This document shows positions 1 through 7,435 of a stretch of 29,294 bases of DNA, in pieces. This stretch comes from DAONDQ01 sp035402645 (lineage in GTDB: Bacteria; Cloacimonadota; Cloacimonadia; Cloacimonadales; DAONDQ01), in assembly GCA_035402645.1 (NCBI GenBank), contig DAONDQ010000023.1, forward strand, positions 1-29,294. Direction: 5' to 3'. Made by a program: the position numbers and the translations under genes. The number at the start of each line of letters is the position of its first letter. The stretch's first letter is position 1. The notes under the pieces are model-generated. The model worked only from the letters and a program-made list of their open reading frames with translations, made no database searches and had not been told where the DNA came from.

Positions 1-179
1 CGATAGCGAACTTCCGCAAGTATTTCATTCTGATGTCCAGCAATCATCTTTTCAATGATCTTGTCACATTTTGCCGGCGTATCCAAATCCCAAGGTGTAA
101 CCCATATAGCCCTGATCTCGGCATTCAATATGGTCACTGAACATATCAATATCAATAATAATATGGTAACTTTATTCAC
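1..179 (-). CDS. Glycosyl hydrolase-like family 10 (GHL10/DUF187) secreted protein, 5' part only
   Basis: About 59 N-terminal codons are visible; the gene runs off the left edge. The start is a GTG at 179 with an AGGA element about 12 bases upstream and an in-frame TAG two codons before it, so no longer start is possible. Residues 1-20 form a signal peptide with a leucine/isoleucine-rich core and a likely cut after LNA. The mature start contains RAIWVTPWDLDTP, then ILAEVRYR. This is how the GHL10 family (PF02638) begins: the first beta strand and the substrate-side Arg of a TIM barrel thought to cleave or bind envelope glycans. The family call rests on that short segment only. The start lies 32 bases after the xseA stop, so the two genes are probably co-transcribed. 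Confidence 0.7.
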   Translation of the reverse strand, partial: MNKVTILLLILICSVTILNAEIRAIWVTPWDLDTPAKCDKIIEKMIAGHQNEILAEVRY

Positions 180-211
180 TATCTAATCCTGTTCCTTTTC
201 ACTTTATCCAA

Positions 212-1561
212 TTACTTTTCGACTTCAATGGTTTTCACTTCACACCCCAGGGAGCCATCCTTCAATTTGACGGATATATTATCATTCACGGCCACCTGAT
301 TGACTGATTGGAGCAATTTCCTTTGCAGGTTCACAAGCGCATAACCTCTCTTGAGTGCTTCATAGGGAGATAATTCCGATAACATGGAATTCATATGCTC
401 CACTTTATTTCTTTCATTTGCCAGGAAATTTCCTGCATTATGCTTCAATTTGAGTGACATCTCATTCATTCGAATGTGATGTGGTCTTACAACTGCTTCA
501 ATATTCCTCTGCATGGCAATCTGCAAATTCTGGCTATTATGCGTCAAATCATTTCTTTTACCCAGGATAATGCCTTTGATGTTCTGTATCCTGATCACTG
601 CCTCATCAAATCTTTGCTGGATCCTCTGCCACATGTATCTCGGATGGTACTTTTGCAGTTCTTTATCTCTATCCTGTACATGGATCTTGAATTTGTTCAT
701 TGCATGTGAGCCTTGAACCTTTAATTGCCTTCCCAGTTGATACACATGAAGAAGAGCCTCCTGTTTATCCGGAACGGCTAACTCAGCAGCAGCGGAAGGT
801 GTTGGTGCCCGCAGATCAGCAACAAAATCCGAAATGGTGAAGTCTATCTCATGCCCGACGGCAGAGATGACCGGTATTTTGGAATCATAGATTGCATAGG
901 CAAGCTGTTCATCGTTGAAGCAGAAAAGGTCTTCCTGTGAGCCTCCCCCACGCCCGATGATGAGTACATCCATGGGCAGGATCTCGTTGAAGTAACAGAT
1001 TCCTGCAATAATATCCTTTGCCGCACTTTCACCCTGAACAGTTGCAGGATAGAGATAAACCTCGCATGGATATCTTCTCGATAGAATATTCCTGATATCC
1101 TGAAATGCTGCACCGGTTGGTGAAGTAACGACACCAATCCTTTCTGGGTAACTTGGAATATCCTTTTTATGCGCAGGGTCAAACAGACCTTTTGCCGAGA
1201 GTTTCTCCTTCAATAACTCAAATTGTCTTTGAAGGTCTCCCTTCTCGCTCTGAATCATATTCTGGACATTCAGTTGGTACTGCCCACCCTTCTCATATAT
1301 CGACACTTTCCCCAAGCAAATGACTTTATCACCATCTTGAGGAAAGAAATTCATCTGATGTTGGTAATTTCGGAAGAAGACACACCGCATGGTTGCATTC
1401 TCGTCTTTCAGGCTAAAATACAAATGACCTGAACTATGCCTGGTAAAATTTGATATTTCACCTTCGACATAAACGATTGGCATGTAATTCTCAACTATGT
1501 TCTTGAGATGTGCTGTTACTTCACTAACGGAAAATACATTCTCCCGATCTTCCAATTCCAT
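212..1561 (-). CDS. xseA: Exodeoxyribonuclease VII large subunit
   Basis: Catalytic subunit of exonuclease VII, which degrades single-stranded DNA from both ends to oligonucleotides in repair and recombination, working in the cytoplasm with several copies of XseB. The protein has an N-terminal OB-fold (about residues 10-105, including IVYVEGEISNF and LYFSLKDENA) and then the nuclease domain with IGVVTSPTGAAFQDI, IIGRGGGSQEDL and VISAVGHEIDFTISDFVADLRAPTPSAAAE, followed by helical regions. The length of 449 aa is usual. An ATG 12 bases further upstream (1573) is in frame, but I chose the ATG at 1561 because GGAG sits six bases before it, whereas 1573 has no good ribosome site. No xseB is visible nearby. 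The gene lies downstream of a terminator, so it probably has its own promoter at about 1562-1650. Confidence 0.95.
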   Translation of the reverse strand: MELEDRENVFSVSEVTAHLKNIVENYMPIVYVEGEISNFTRHSSGHLYFSLKDENATMRCVFFRNYQHQMNFFPQDGDKVICLGKVSIYEKGGQYQLNVQNMIQSEKGDLQRQFELLKEKLSAKGLFDPAHKKDIPSYPERIGVVTSPTGAAFQDIRNILSRRYPCEVYLYPATVQGESAAKDIIAGICYFNEILPMDVLIIGRGGGSQEDLFCFNDEQLAYAIYDSKIPVISAVGHEIDFTISDFVADLRAPTPSAAAELAVPDKQEALLHVYQLGRQLKVQGSHAMNKFKIHVQDRDKELQKYHPRYMWQRIQQRFDEAVIRIQNIKGIILGKRNDLTHNSQNLQIAMQRNIEAVVRPHHIRMNEMSLKLKHNAGNFLANERNKVEHMNSMLSELSPYEALKRGYALVNLQRKLLQSVNQVAVNDNISVKLKDGSLGCEVKTIEVEK

Positions 1562-1650
1562 GAAATACTCCATTTTGTTTGTTTCATTTCAGAAAGTCAG
1601 TTGCAAGCGTCAAGTTCTAAGTAAGTGACATAGTTATAACCTTTTTATAT

Positions 1651-1684
1651 AAAAAAAGAGATACTGCATGAGCAGTATCTCTTT
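1651..1684 (-). terminator. Rho-independent terminator after the secreted protein gene at 1704
   Basis: A perfect 10-bp stem (1658-1667 paired with 1672-1681) with a 4-base loop. Read on the minus strand it is followed by a run of seven T. It sits 20 bases after the stop codon of the 1704-3929 gene and separates it from xseA. Confidence 0.9.
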
Positions 1685-1703
1685 ATGTTATAGTTTTAAA
1701 TGA

Positions 1704-3929
1704 TTATTTGAGAAGAACCATCTTCTGGACCATTGTCTTACCGGTAGTACTCATTTTTGCGAAATAAACACCACTCACAACTCCCTTACCGGAATTGTCT
1801 GTGCCATCCCAAGTAAGGGTATGAGCACCACTGGCAATGTTACCATTCACAAGTGTACGAACCAATTGACCTTTGATATTGTATATCTTCAGATCGACAT
1901 GTCCTGTCTTAGGTACTGAATAGCTGATGGTTGTATTCGGATTGAAAGGATTCGGGTAATTGGAAAGAGCAATCTTCGATGTTGGAATGACTGGATCGTC
2001 ATTCGCAGTACCGAAACTTACCATTGCGCGAATCATGTAATTACCGTCAGTAACGGGTGTCCATGCTCCGGCTGTACCTGTTCTCTTCCAACTCATTCCA
2101 TTTGTATCTGTGTCTTCACCGATCAAAGAAGCTCCGGCAAAGCCAAGTATTCCAACATAGAATATACCGTCTGCATCTGTATAGATATTCGCAGTAGGTA
2201 CTGCAACCATGTTCCATCCGGTCGTTAACAGGGAAGCGGAAGTTGCAAACTGAAGGATTTGTGTTCCGGGAATACCATCGACTCCATCATTGTCCCACAC
2301 CCTGGTAATCAATTGACCGGTTCCAACTGTCGTTACATAAACTTTCACATAGTGCAATTCTGCAGCTTGGTTGGCTGGAGGATTGGTGGTGAATTTCACG
2401 GCAATGGAATTGGATGTGCCTATCGTATAAGGCTGATTGGAAGTACCATCATCATTCAGGAATTCCGTATAGAGTAATTCAATCAAATTGACTGTGACCG
2501 TATTTGATGCATCAGACTCATAATCGCCATACACTGCAGTTACCTTATAATAGTTCATCTGTCCAATGACTGGGTTGGTGTCAGTATATGTTGTCAAACT
2601 TGGATCGACATTCTCTATTAAAGCGAAATCCGTATCAGGTTGAAGTGAACGGTACACTTTGTAATTGGTCAATACCGGTGCATTCGGATCAACATTCCAG
2701 AATGTTGCTGACAAGGCACAATTTGATAATCCATCATAAGTGTTACTTAATGTATCCCAGGTTCCTTCAGTCATTGCATAAGAATTGGCTGTCGTACTGG
2801 TCGAATCACAAAGCAAGCCTTGTGTATCATCGCCTGCTGCAATGCCTGCAACGCCGATGAAAACTGAACCATTCGCTGGAATCATGATATTATGTGATGT
2901 AATATCCACTCGTTTCCAGTCCATATTTGGAATATCTGTGATATTGGAGACACTTGCAAGTTCATCACCGGGGAATCCACCATTATCAGAATAAACATAT
3001 ACGGTCGGTGTTGCTTCGATTGCAGCACTGTTCTGACGATACAGCATGAAATTCACACCATGCAGTTGTCTGGCTGATGTGGCGATATTGGTGATCTTCA
3101 TTGCATAAGCATCTGCATCGGATACATATGAAACCCATGCTTCATTTGTATACGTAAAGTCTTCCGGAGAAACACCCGTAGCCGCAGCAGTCCAACTCAA
3201 ATTCACATTCGGTGCTGCGATGGTGGATGTCAGTTCTGTTGGAGGAGCAAGATAGATGCTGTTGAATACAGTGAAATTATCGATCATGATGCCAGGTCCG
3301 ATTGGTGTATCAGAATCGGAACGGAAAAGAATTCTAAATTTAACATTCAATCCGGCATAATCAGATATATTCCCACTTAAGGATGAATATGATTCTGTGA
3401 TCCATGTCCAGTCAGTTGGAGCATCGATATAGACATAATTCGAACCATTCGGATCACCGTATGGGTTACTCATCTTATACCAATTTGCACCATTATTCGG
3501 CGTAATTTCCCATCCCCAATAATCAAGGTTTGTTAAGGGACCGGTTAACGGACTGTTATCTGTAAAATCGCCTTTCATCATAAAATCAGCCTTGATCACA
3601 CCACTTGCAGGCAGTGGGATCACAGGTGATATCAGATAATTTGACATACTTGCATTGTATGATCCGGCATCATTCTGACAGATCATTGCATTCGTTGGTG
3701 ACGGCGCACTGGCTTCAGTAGCTATGTGCCACATATTAGATGTACTATTTGGAGAAAAGGTCCATCCAATATTGCCATCTTCAAACGTATCCTGCCATAC
3801 CGGGATATCGATCCTGGTACCCTTTGCATGCTCGAAAGCTGATTTGGTGGCAGCTTTCACCTGAGAATCTGCAAAGACCAATGAGGTTATGAACAGGACA
3901 GCGAAAACGACCAATAAGGTTTTCTTCAT
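1704..3929 (-). CDS. Secreted multidomain protein with fibronectin-like modules and a C-terminal FlgD-like/sorting domain
   Basis: A 741-aa exported protein of unknown substrate. Residues 1-20 form a clear signal peptide (MKKTLL..., cut after VFA). Residues about 40-225 look like a jelly-roll or MAM-like adhesion module (WQDTFEDGNIGWTF, then IMIDNFTVFNS). Fibronectin type III-like strands follow (APPTELTSTIAAPNVNLSW; TYTDTNPVIGQMNYYKVTA). Two related sandwich segments contain phrases of the type NGGFPGDELASV and DGVDGIPGTQILQF. The end (about 655-741) is a FlgD-like Ig domain beginning SNYPNPFNPNTTISYSVP and ending MVQKMVLLK, the type used as a type IX-style C-terminal sorting tag. The start has AGGAGG five bases ahead. 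A terminator follows the gene, and an intergenic region of 454 bases precedes it, so it is probably monocistronic. A surface-exposed or released product is inferred. Confidence 0.85.
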   Translation of the reverse strand: MKKTLLVVFAVLFITSLVFADSQVKAATKSAFEHAKGTRIDIPVWQDTFEDGNIGWTFSPNSTSNMWHIATEASAPSPTNAMICQNDAGSYNASMSNYLISPVIPLPASGVIKADFMMKGDFTDNSPLTGPLTNLDYWGWEITPNNGANWYKMSNPYGDPNGSNYVYIDAPTDWTWITESYSSLSGNISDYAGLNVKFRILFRSDSDTPIGPGIMIDNFTVFNSIYLAPPTELTSTIAAPNVNLSWTAAATGVSPEDFTYTNEAWVSYVSDADAYAMKITNIATSARQLHGVNFMLYRQNSAAIEATPTVYVYSDNGGFPGDELASVSNITDIPNMDWKRVDITSHNIMIPANGSVFIGVAGIAAGDDTQGLLCDSTSTTANSYAMTEGTWDTLSNTYDGLSNCALSATFWNVDPNAPVLTNYKVYRSLQPDTDFALIENVDPSLTTYTDTNPVIGQMNYYKVTAVYGDYESDASNTVTVNLIELLYTEFLNDDGTSNQPYTIGTSNSIAVKFTTNPPANQAAELHYVKVYVTTVGTGQLITRVWDNDGVDGIPGTQILQFATSASLLTTGWNMVAVPTANIYTDADGIFYVGILGFAGASLIGEDTDTNGMSWKRTGTAGAWTPVTDGNYMIRAMVSFGTANDDPVIPTSKIALSNYPNPFNPNTTISYSVPKTGHVDLKIYNIKGQLVRTLVNGNIASGAHTLTWDGTDNSGKGVVSGVYFAKMSTTGKTMVQKMVLLK

Positions 3930-4214
3930 TGTAGCCTCCTATAATAATATACGTAAGTTTCTTTACTTAACTTATGTGTATTTCTGATTCATAAGAATCT
4001 GATAGAAAAAGAATAATGTTTTCTGTCAATGTGTTTTTAACCATTATTCAAATATCAATACTGCGAAATCATATGGATCAGCAAACTTGTCAATCAAATA
4101 ATAAGGTTCAGATGAAGCCTGTAATATCATCAATATGACTTATAGATAACCTAAAACACAAAAAAAAATCCAATCAATCAAAATTGAGGTATGATAGAAT
4201 GGAAATAGAAAAAA

Positions 4215-4258
4215 GTTTCTATCGTGTTTCAATGGTGTTTCATTCGTGTTTCTATCGT
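4215..4258. repeat. Four-copy tandem repeat, period 11 bp
   Basis: Four consecutive 11-base units: gtttctatcgt (4215), gtttcaatggt (4226), gtttcattcgt (4237) and gtttctatcgt (4248). The first and last are identical; the two in between differ at two or three positions. There is no spacer and no coding potential. The period matches that of two other arrays in this window, although the unit sequence is different. Confidence 0.9.
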
Positions 4259-4333
4259 AGCTCACTAGTGGTAACATCACGAGTCATGTGATCTTGTAGA
4301 TGATATCAAATGAGTTACTGTAATTGTTCGTAT

Positions 4334-4361
4334 AAAAAACGCCACCCGTTAAGGATGGCGT
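4334..4361 (-). terminator. Rho-independent terminator after the AOR operon
   Basis: ACGCCA pairs with TGGCGT (4339-4344 with 4356-4361). The stem is extended by two C-G pairs across one mismatch, with a 5-base loop. On the minus strand it is followed by six T. It lies 22 bases after the AOR stop. Confidence 0.88.
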
Positions 4362-4383
4362 AGATAATAGATTCTATTCTTGT

Positions 4384-6546
4384 TTATAAGTAACGTTTTA
4401 CCACTTCAATGACTTCAGGAAGATCCATGCCGATTTTCTGCAGATGCTCGATGGTGGGCACTCCTTCCTTGTTCCAGCCCTTTCTCTTATAAACTGCATC
4501 AATCAGTTGTTCATATTGATCTTCACGATAAGCACGCAGTTTTGCCATCTTTTCCTGGGTGGTCATGGTGGTGGGGTCAAGACCCAGCTTTTCCTTCACA
4601 TGCTTGTCATATCTTTCCTGGCGGGAGAGATATTCTTCCTCGGTCACTGGACCAACAGCACGATATGGAGGTCTGTCATCCTGGCGTCTTCCCTTCCCCA
4701 TGCGCATGCAGAATATCTTCTGGAAGTTATAGACCCTCTCTGACTGGAGGATCATCTGTTCCCTATCCAACGGCTTTCCGGTGATTGCCTCATAGATGGT
4801 AAGGTAGTTATCCACATGTTCGGGGACCTTTGCCGGTTCTGAAGTCTCGGCATTATTGACAGGTTCAATATCGTTCCAAGGAAGTTTGCATAATCCCTGC
4901 AGGCCAAACCAGGTTCTGAACATGGGGAAATAATGCAAAGCTTCTGCTTTATCTTCAAAAGTAGGGATGCGATTATTCACCATATCCATGAAAATAAGCC
5001 ATGCTTCGTCATGTTGAGGTCCTTTGAGGGCAAGGGTGTAACCGCCCTGCTGTGCAAGGGATTCCTTCGACATATATTGAGAATATTCCAGTCCTTTGGC
5101 TTCCATACCAATATCTTTCAGGAACTTATCATCAGCACCATATTCTTTCACCAGATATGCACGAAGTCTCTGCACACCCAGTCCAAGAATAACACCGAAG
5201 CCTTCTCCCCGAGCCATTTGATGCAGCAGTTCAAGAACTGAATCCGCATTGCCCCATGTAAGGTCAAGTCCACCGGTGATTTCCTTATTCAGGATGCCAT
5301 ATTCATAGCATTCCATGGCAAAAGCGGTAGTTGTCCCAAATGAAATTGTATCGATTCCGTATGTGTCACAATAGAAATTGATTTCCACCACATCCCTTGC
5401 ATTGAAGACACAGATATTGGAGCCACAGCCGCCCACTGTTTCATATTCAGGTCCATCAACAACTACTTTATGCCCTTTGTAGGGTCCTGTGCGCAATTCA
5501 AATTGATCAACTGCTTTGCAGCATGCCAATGTACAGCCGAACCAGCATCCATCAGGCATATTCTGAGTAAAAAGCTTCTTCCATTCCCAGGATGCAAGGT
5601 TCTTGGCATCCGGATGTTCACCATACTTGAAATTCTTTACCGGGAGCAGGTCATAATCATTCATGATCTCGACAAGATGTGCTGTCCCGCACTGTCTCAT
5701 CTGGCATTGGGTGGCATCATTATCTATGATCTCATGATGAAGCTTCAACCCGGTCTTCTGAAGGGTTTCGATATCAACAGGATTGTTGGAATCTCCCTTC
5801 AAACCGCTGTATTTTGCAACAATAGCCTTTACTTTCTTATCACGGAGAACTCGACCCGTGCCCCCTCTACCTGCTTGCTTCAGACGAGCGGAATTGCGCC
5901 GCTTATCGTAATAGGAAAAATTCAGACAGGAGATGAAGGTATGATCCGCGCCACGACCAGCAGAAACGACCGACACGAATTGTTTTTTATCAGGGCTGTC
6001 GGCAAACTGCTCGATGAACTGCTCGGCAACAACGTGACTATCGATGGCTTCGAGTGGTGCGGTAATGATTTGGACGATTCCATGATCACCATCGATATAA
6101 ACAATCACTTCCTCGTCAGACTTGCCTTGAATTTCCACGGCATCAAAACCTGAGAATTTGGTATAGGGACCAAAATGTCCGCCCACATTGCAATCCACTG
6201 GAATTTCAGTAAGAGGAGAGATTGTTGTTACAATTGATTTCCCTGAACCGGGGTAATTCGTATTCCCACAAACAGGACCAAAAGCAATGCATATTTCGTT
6301 TTCTGGATCGTTCCAGCGGGTGGTATCCTTCACGGCATCCCACATCAGCTTAAGATCGAAGCCCTTTCCCCCATTGAATTTCTCGATCATCATATCAGAA
6401 ACGGGTTTTTCCTTTATCTCCAAAGTACCGACATTCACATATAATGTTCGTTTGTTATAACCTTTGATCACTGGTCTCAGTTCGTATTTGAATTCAGCCA
6501 GGACTTTATGTCTTGCTTTCATTTCAGCAATTGAATATTCGTTCAT
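4384..6546 (-). CDS. Aldehyde:ferredoxin oxidoreductase family tungsten enzyme
   Basis: Cytoplasmic tungstopterin enzyme; family members oxidise aldehydes to carboxylic acids, or run in reverse, with ferredoxin as electron carrier. Seen in the 720-aa sequence: N-terminal pterin-binding beta domain with GGKGFDLKLMWD (59-70) and FGPVCGNTNYPGSGK; GRGGTGRVLRDKKVKAI (226-242), the family's conserved glycine-rich segment; YGIDTISFGTTTAFAMECYEYG (396-417), the cofactor-contacting helix; and the cluster ligands Cys334, Cys338 and Cys342 in GCWFGCTLAC, with Cys553 in GLCKLPW. The first cysteine spacing is CX3CX3C rather than the CX2CX3C of Pyrococcus AOR. It is longer than classic AOR (about 605 aa), with an extra C-terminal part. 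The start ATG overlaps the upstream ferredoxin stop (ATGA) and has GGAGG in front. The substrate cannot be told from sequence. Confidence 0.92.
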   Translation of the reverse strand: MNEYSIAEMKARHKVLAEFKYELRPVIKGYNKRTLYVNVGTLEIKEKPVSDMMIEKFNGGKGFDLKLMWDAVKDTTRWNDPENEICIAFGPVCGNTNYPGSGKSIVTTISPLTEIPVDCNVGGHFGPYTKFSGFDAVEIQGKSDEEVIVYIDGDHGIVQIITAPLEAIDSHVVAEQFIEQFADSPDKKQFVSVVSAGRGADHTFISCLNFSYYDKRRNSARLKQAGRGGTGRVLRDKKVKAIVAKYSGLKGDSNNPVDIETLQKTGLKLHHEIIDNDATQCQMRQCGTAHLVEIMNDYDLLPVKNFKYGEHPDAKNLASWEWKKLFTQNMPDGCWFGCTLACCKAVDQFELRTGPYKGHKVVVDGPEYETVGGCGSNICVFNARDVVEINFYCDTYGIDTISFGTTTAFAMECYEYGILNKEITGGLDLTWGNADSVLELLHQMARGEGFGVILGLGVQRLRAYLVKEYGADDKFLKDIGMEAKGLEYSQYMSKESLAQQGGYTLALKGPQHDEAWLIFMDMVNNRIPTFEDKAEALHYFPMFRTWFGLQGLCKLPWNDIEPVNNAETSEPAKVPEHVDNYLTIYEAITGKPLDREQMILQSERVYNFQKIFCMRMGKGRRQDDRPPYRAVGPVTEEEYLSRQERYDKHVKEKLGLDPTTMTTQEKMAKLRAYREDQYEQLIDAVYKRKGWNKEGVPTIEHLQKIGMDLPEVIEVVKRYL

Positions 6547-6935
6547 TTTTCCTCCCGTGTCGTTATCTCAAGGGCTTGAGAAGGGCATTTCCTTGCACAT
6601 GCGCCGCATGCAATACATTTAAAGGGATTGACCCCTCCATGGTATGTGAACATTACTTTCGTGGGACAAACGGCAACGCATGCATAACAACCGATACAGA
6701 GTTTCTTATTCAGCATGACCACGCCCTGGGGAGTAATTGTCAAAGCTTGTGTAGGACATTCACCAACACAGGTCTGGCATTGGTTACAGACCTGCATATC
6801 AAAGCCATTCTCCTGTGTGATGATGTGGATGCTTGATTTATCCCGATTGTTCTCCTTGAAATACAATTCGGAACAAACCTGTTCGCAGGTATGGCATCCT
6901 GTGCATTTTTCAGGGTAAGTCTTCAGATACTTCAT
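6543..6935 (-). CDS. Four-[4Fe-4S] polyferredoxin, electron-transfer partner of the AOR
   Basis: A 130-aa protein with four complete CX2CX2CX3C motifs: Cys11/14/17/21, Cys50/53/56/60, Cys80/83/86/90 and Cys107/110/113/117. The first is followed by a non-proline (CS) and the other three by proline (CP), as usual for clostridial-type clusters. It should carry four [4Fe-4S] clusters and act as the electron wire of the adjacent tungsten enzyme. This matches the layout of multi-subunit AORs, such as that of Aromatoleum, in which a small four-cluster subunit precedes the large subunit. No FAD/NADH subunit is seen next to it, so the final acceptor may be free ferredoxin or another partner encoded elsewhere. 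It overlaps the AOR gene by 4 bases (translational coupling). The start has GGAAG six bases upstream. Confidence 0.93.
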   Translation of the reverse strand: MKYLKTYPEKCTGCHTCEQVCSELYFKENNRDKSSIHIITQENGFDMQVCNQCQTCVGECPTQALTITPQGVVMLNKKLCIGCYACVAVCPTKVMFTYHGGVNPFKCIACGACARKCPSQALEITTREEK

Positions 6936-7435
6936 CTTGCACTTCCTTATCTTCTATATAGATATAATATAATATAATTTATTTTCAAAAGACTTTTGAT
7001 ACTTTCAACCACTTGGGAAAATCAAAAAAGATTTGTCCAGCGAAAAGAAGTGAATGATGTAGCGTCCTGATAACAAAGATGAAATTGGAAAACCATGTTT
7101 CACGACAAAGACTATATAGAGCACAAAAACACAATCCAGTCTCTATCCTATCTTATTCCAGTCTAATACCTGTCCCATACCAATCTCGCGAGACAGGTAA
7201 GAAATAGGATTCAAATTGGATTGGTTTTGGATTTAAATTGCTTATATTTATGCGAAAAGTAATCTATGATATGGACAAGTATGCTAACTGAAAACCAGTT
7301 TCGCTATCGAATATGAGAATTTCGCATTAAAGTCCATTTGCCTTTTTAATCAGTAATTCCATGTTAGCCAGGTAGGAGGCAATTGAACTCCAAATCCTCA
7401 GCTTTCAAGTAAACTCCAAACTTTCCAGTGTCTTT
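6936..7435. other. Intergenic region, 500 bases, with an 11-bp periodic array
   Basis: No credible gene. Just upstream of the ferredoxin start is a very AT-rich stretch (about 6955-6985) that probably carries the AOR operon promoter, although I cannot assign its boxes. The middle holds a degenerate 11-bp array with inverted half (7136-7232). The right part, after the stop of the 7436 gene, holds two copies of an aactccaaa motif and no clear terminator hairpin. Confidence 0.6.
7136..7232. repeat. Degenerate 11-bp periodic array with an inverted second half
   Basis: Five forward units of 11 bases: ccagtctctat (7136), cctatcttatt (7147), ccagtctaata (7158), cctgtcccata (7169) and ccaatctcgcg (7180). 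They run into a palindromic centre, tctcgcgaga (7184-7193). After it, the complementary strand carries further 11-base units (about 7191-7232, containing gacagg, ataggatt, attggattgg and tttggatt). The whole region could fold as a long imperfect hairpin; CCTGTC at 7169 pairs with GACAGG at 7192. Confidence 0.8.

Larger units (their letters stand above)
3930..4383. other. Intergenic region, 454 bases
   Basis: I see no gene. The region holds the ribosome site of the 1704-3929 gene (AGGAGG at its left end), an AT-rich stretch that probably contains that gene's promoter, a four-copy 11-bp tandem array (4215-4258), and the terminator of the AOR operon (4334-4361). Confidence 0.7.

Noticed and set aside
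5470..6153. A 227-codon plus-strand open frame inside the AOR gene
   Set aside because: It lies wholly antisense to a strongly conserved tungsten enzyme, has no ribosome site of note and no recognisable domain; it is a shadow of the real gene.
6936..7135. Molybdenum/tungsten cofactor riboswitch ahead of the AOR operon
   Set aside because: I looked for a structured, GC-containing leader and found mostly AT-rich sequence and no recognisable motif; a covariance-model search would be needed to overturn this.
7136..7232. CRISPR array or Rho-independent terminator
   Set aside because: Units are 11 bases with no spacers and no cas genes are near, so it is not CRISPR; the hairpin lacks a T run on either side, so it is not a usual terminator.
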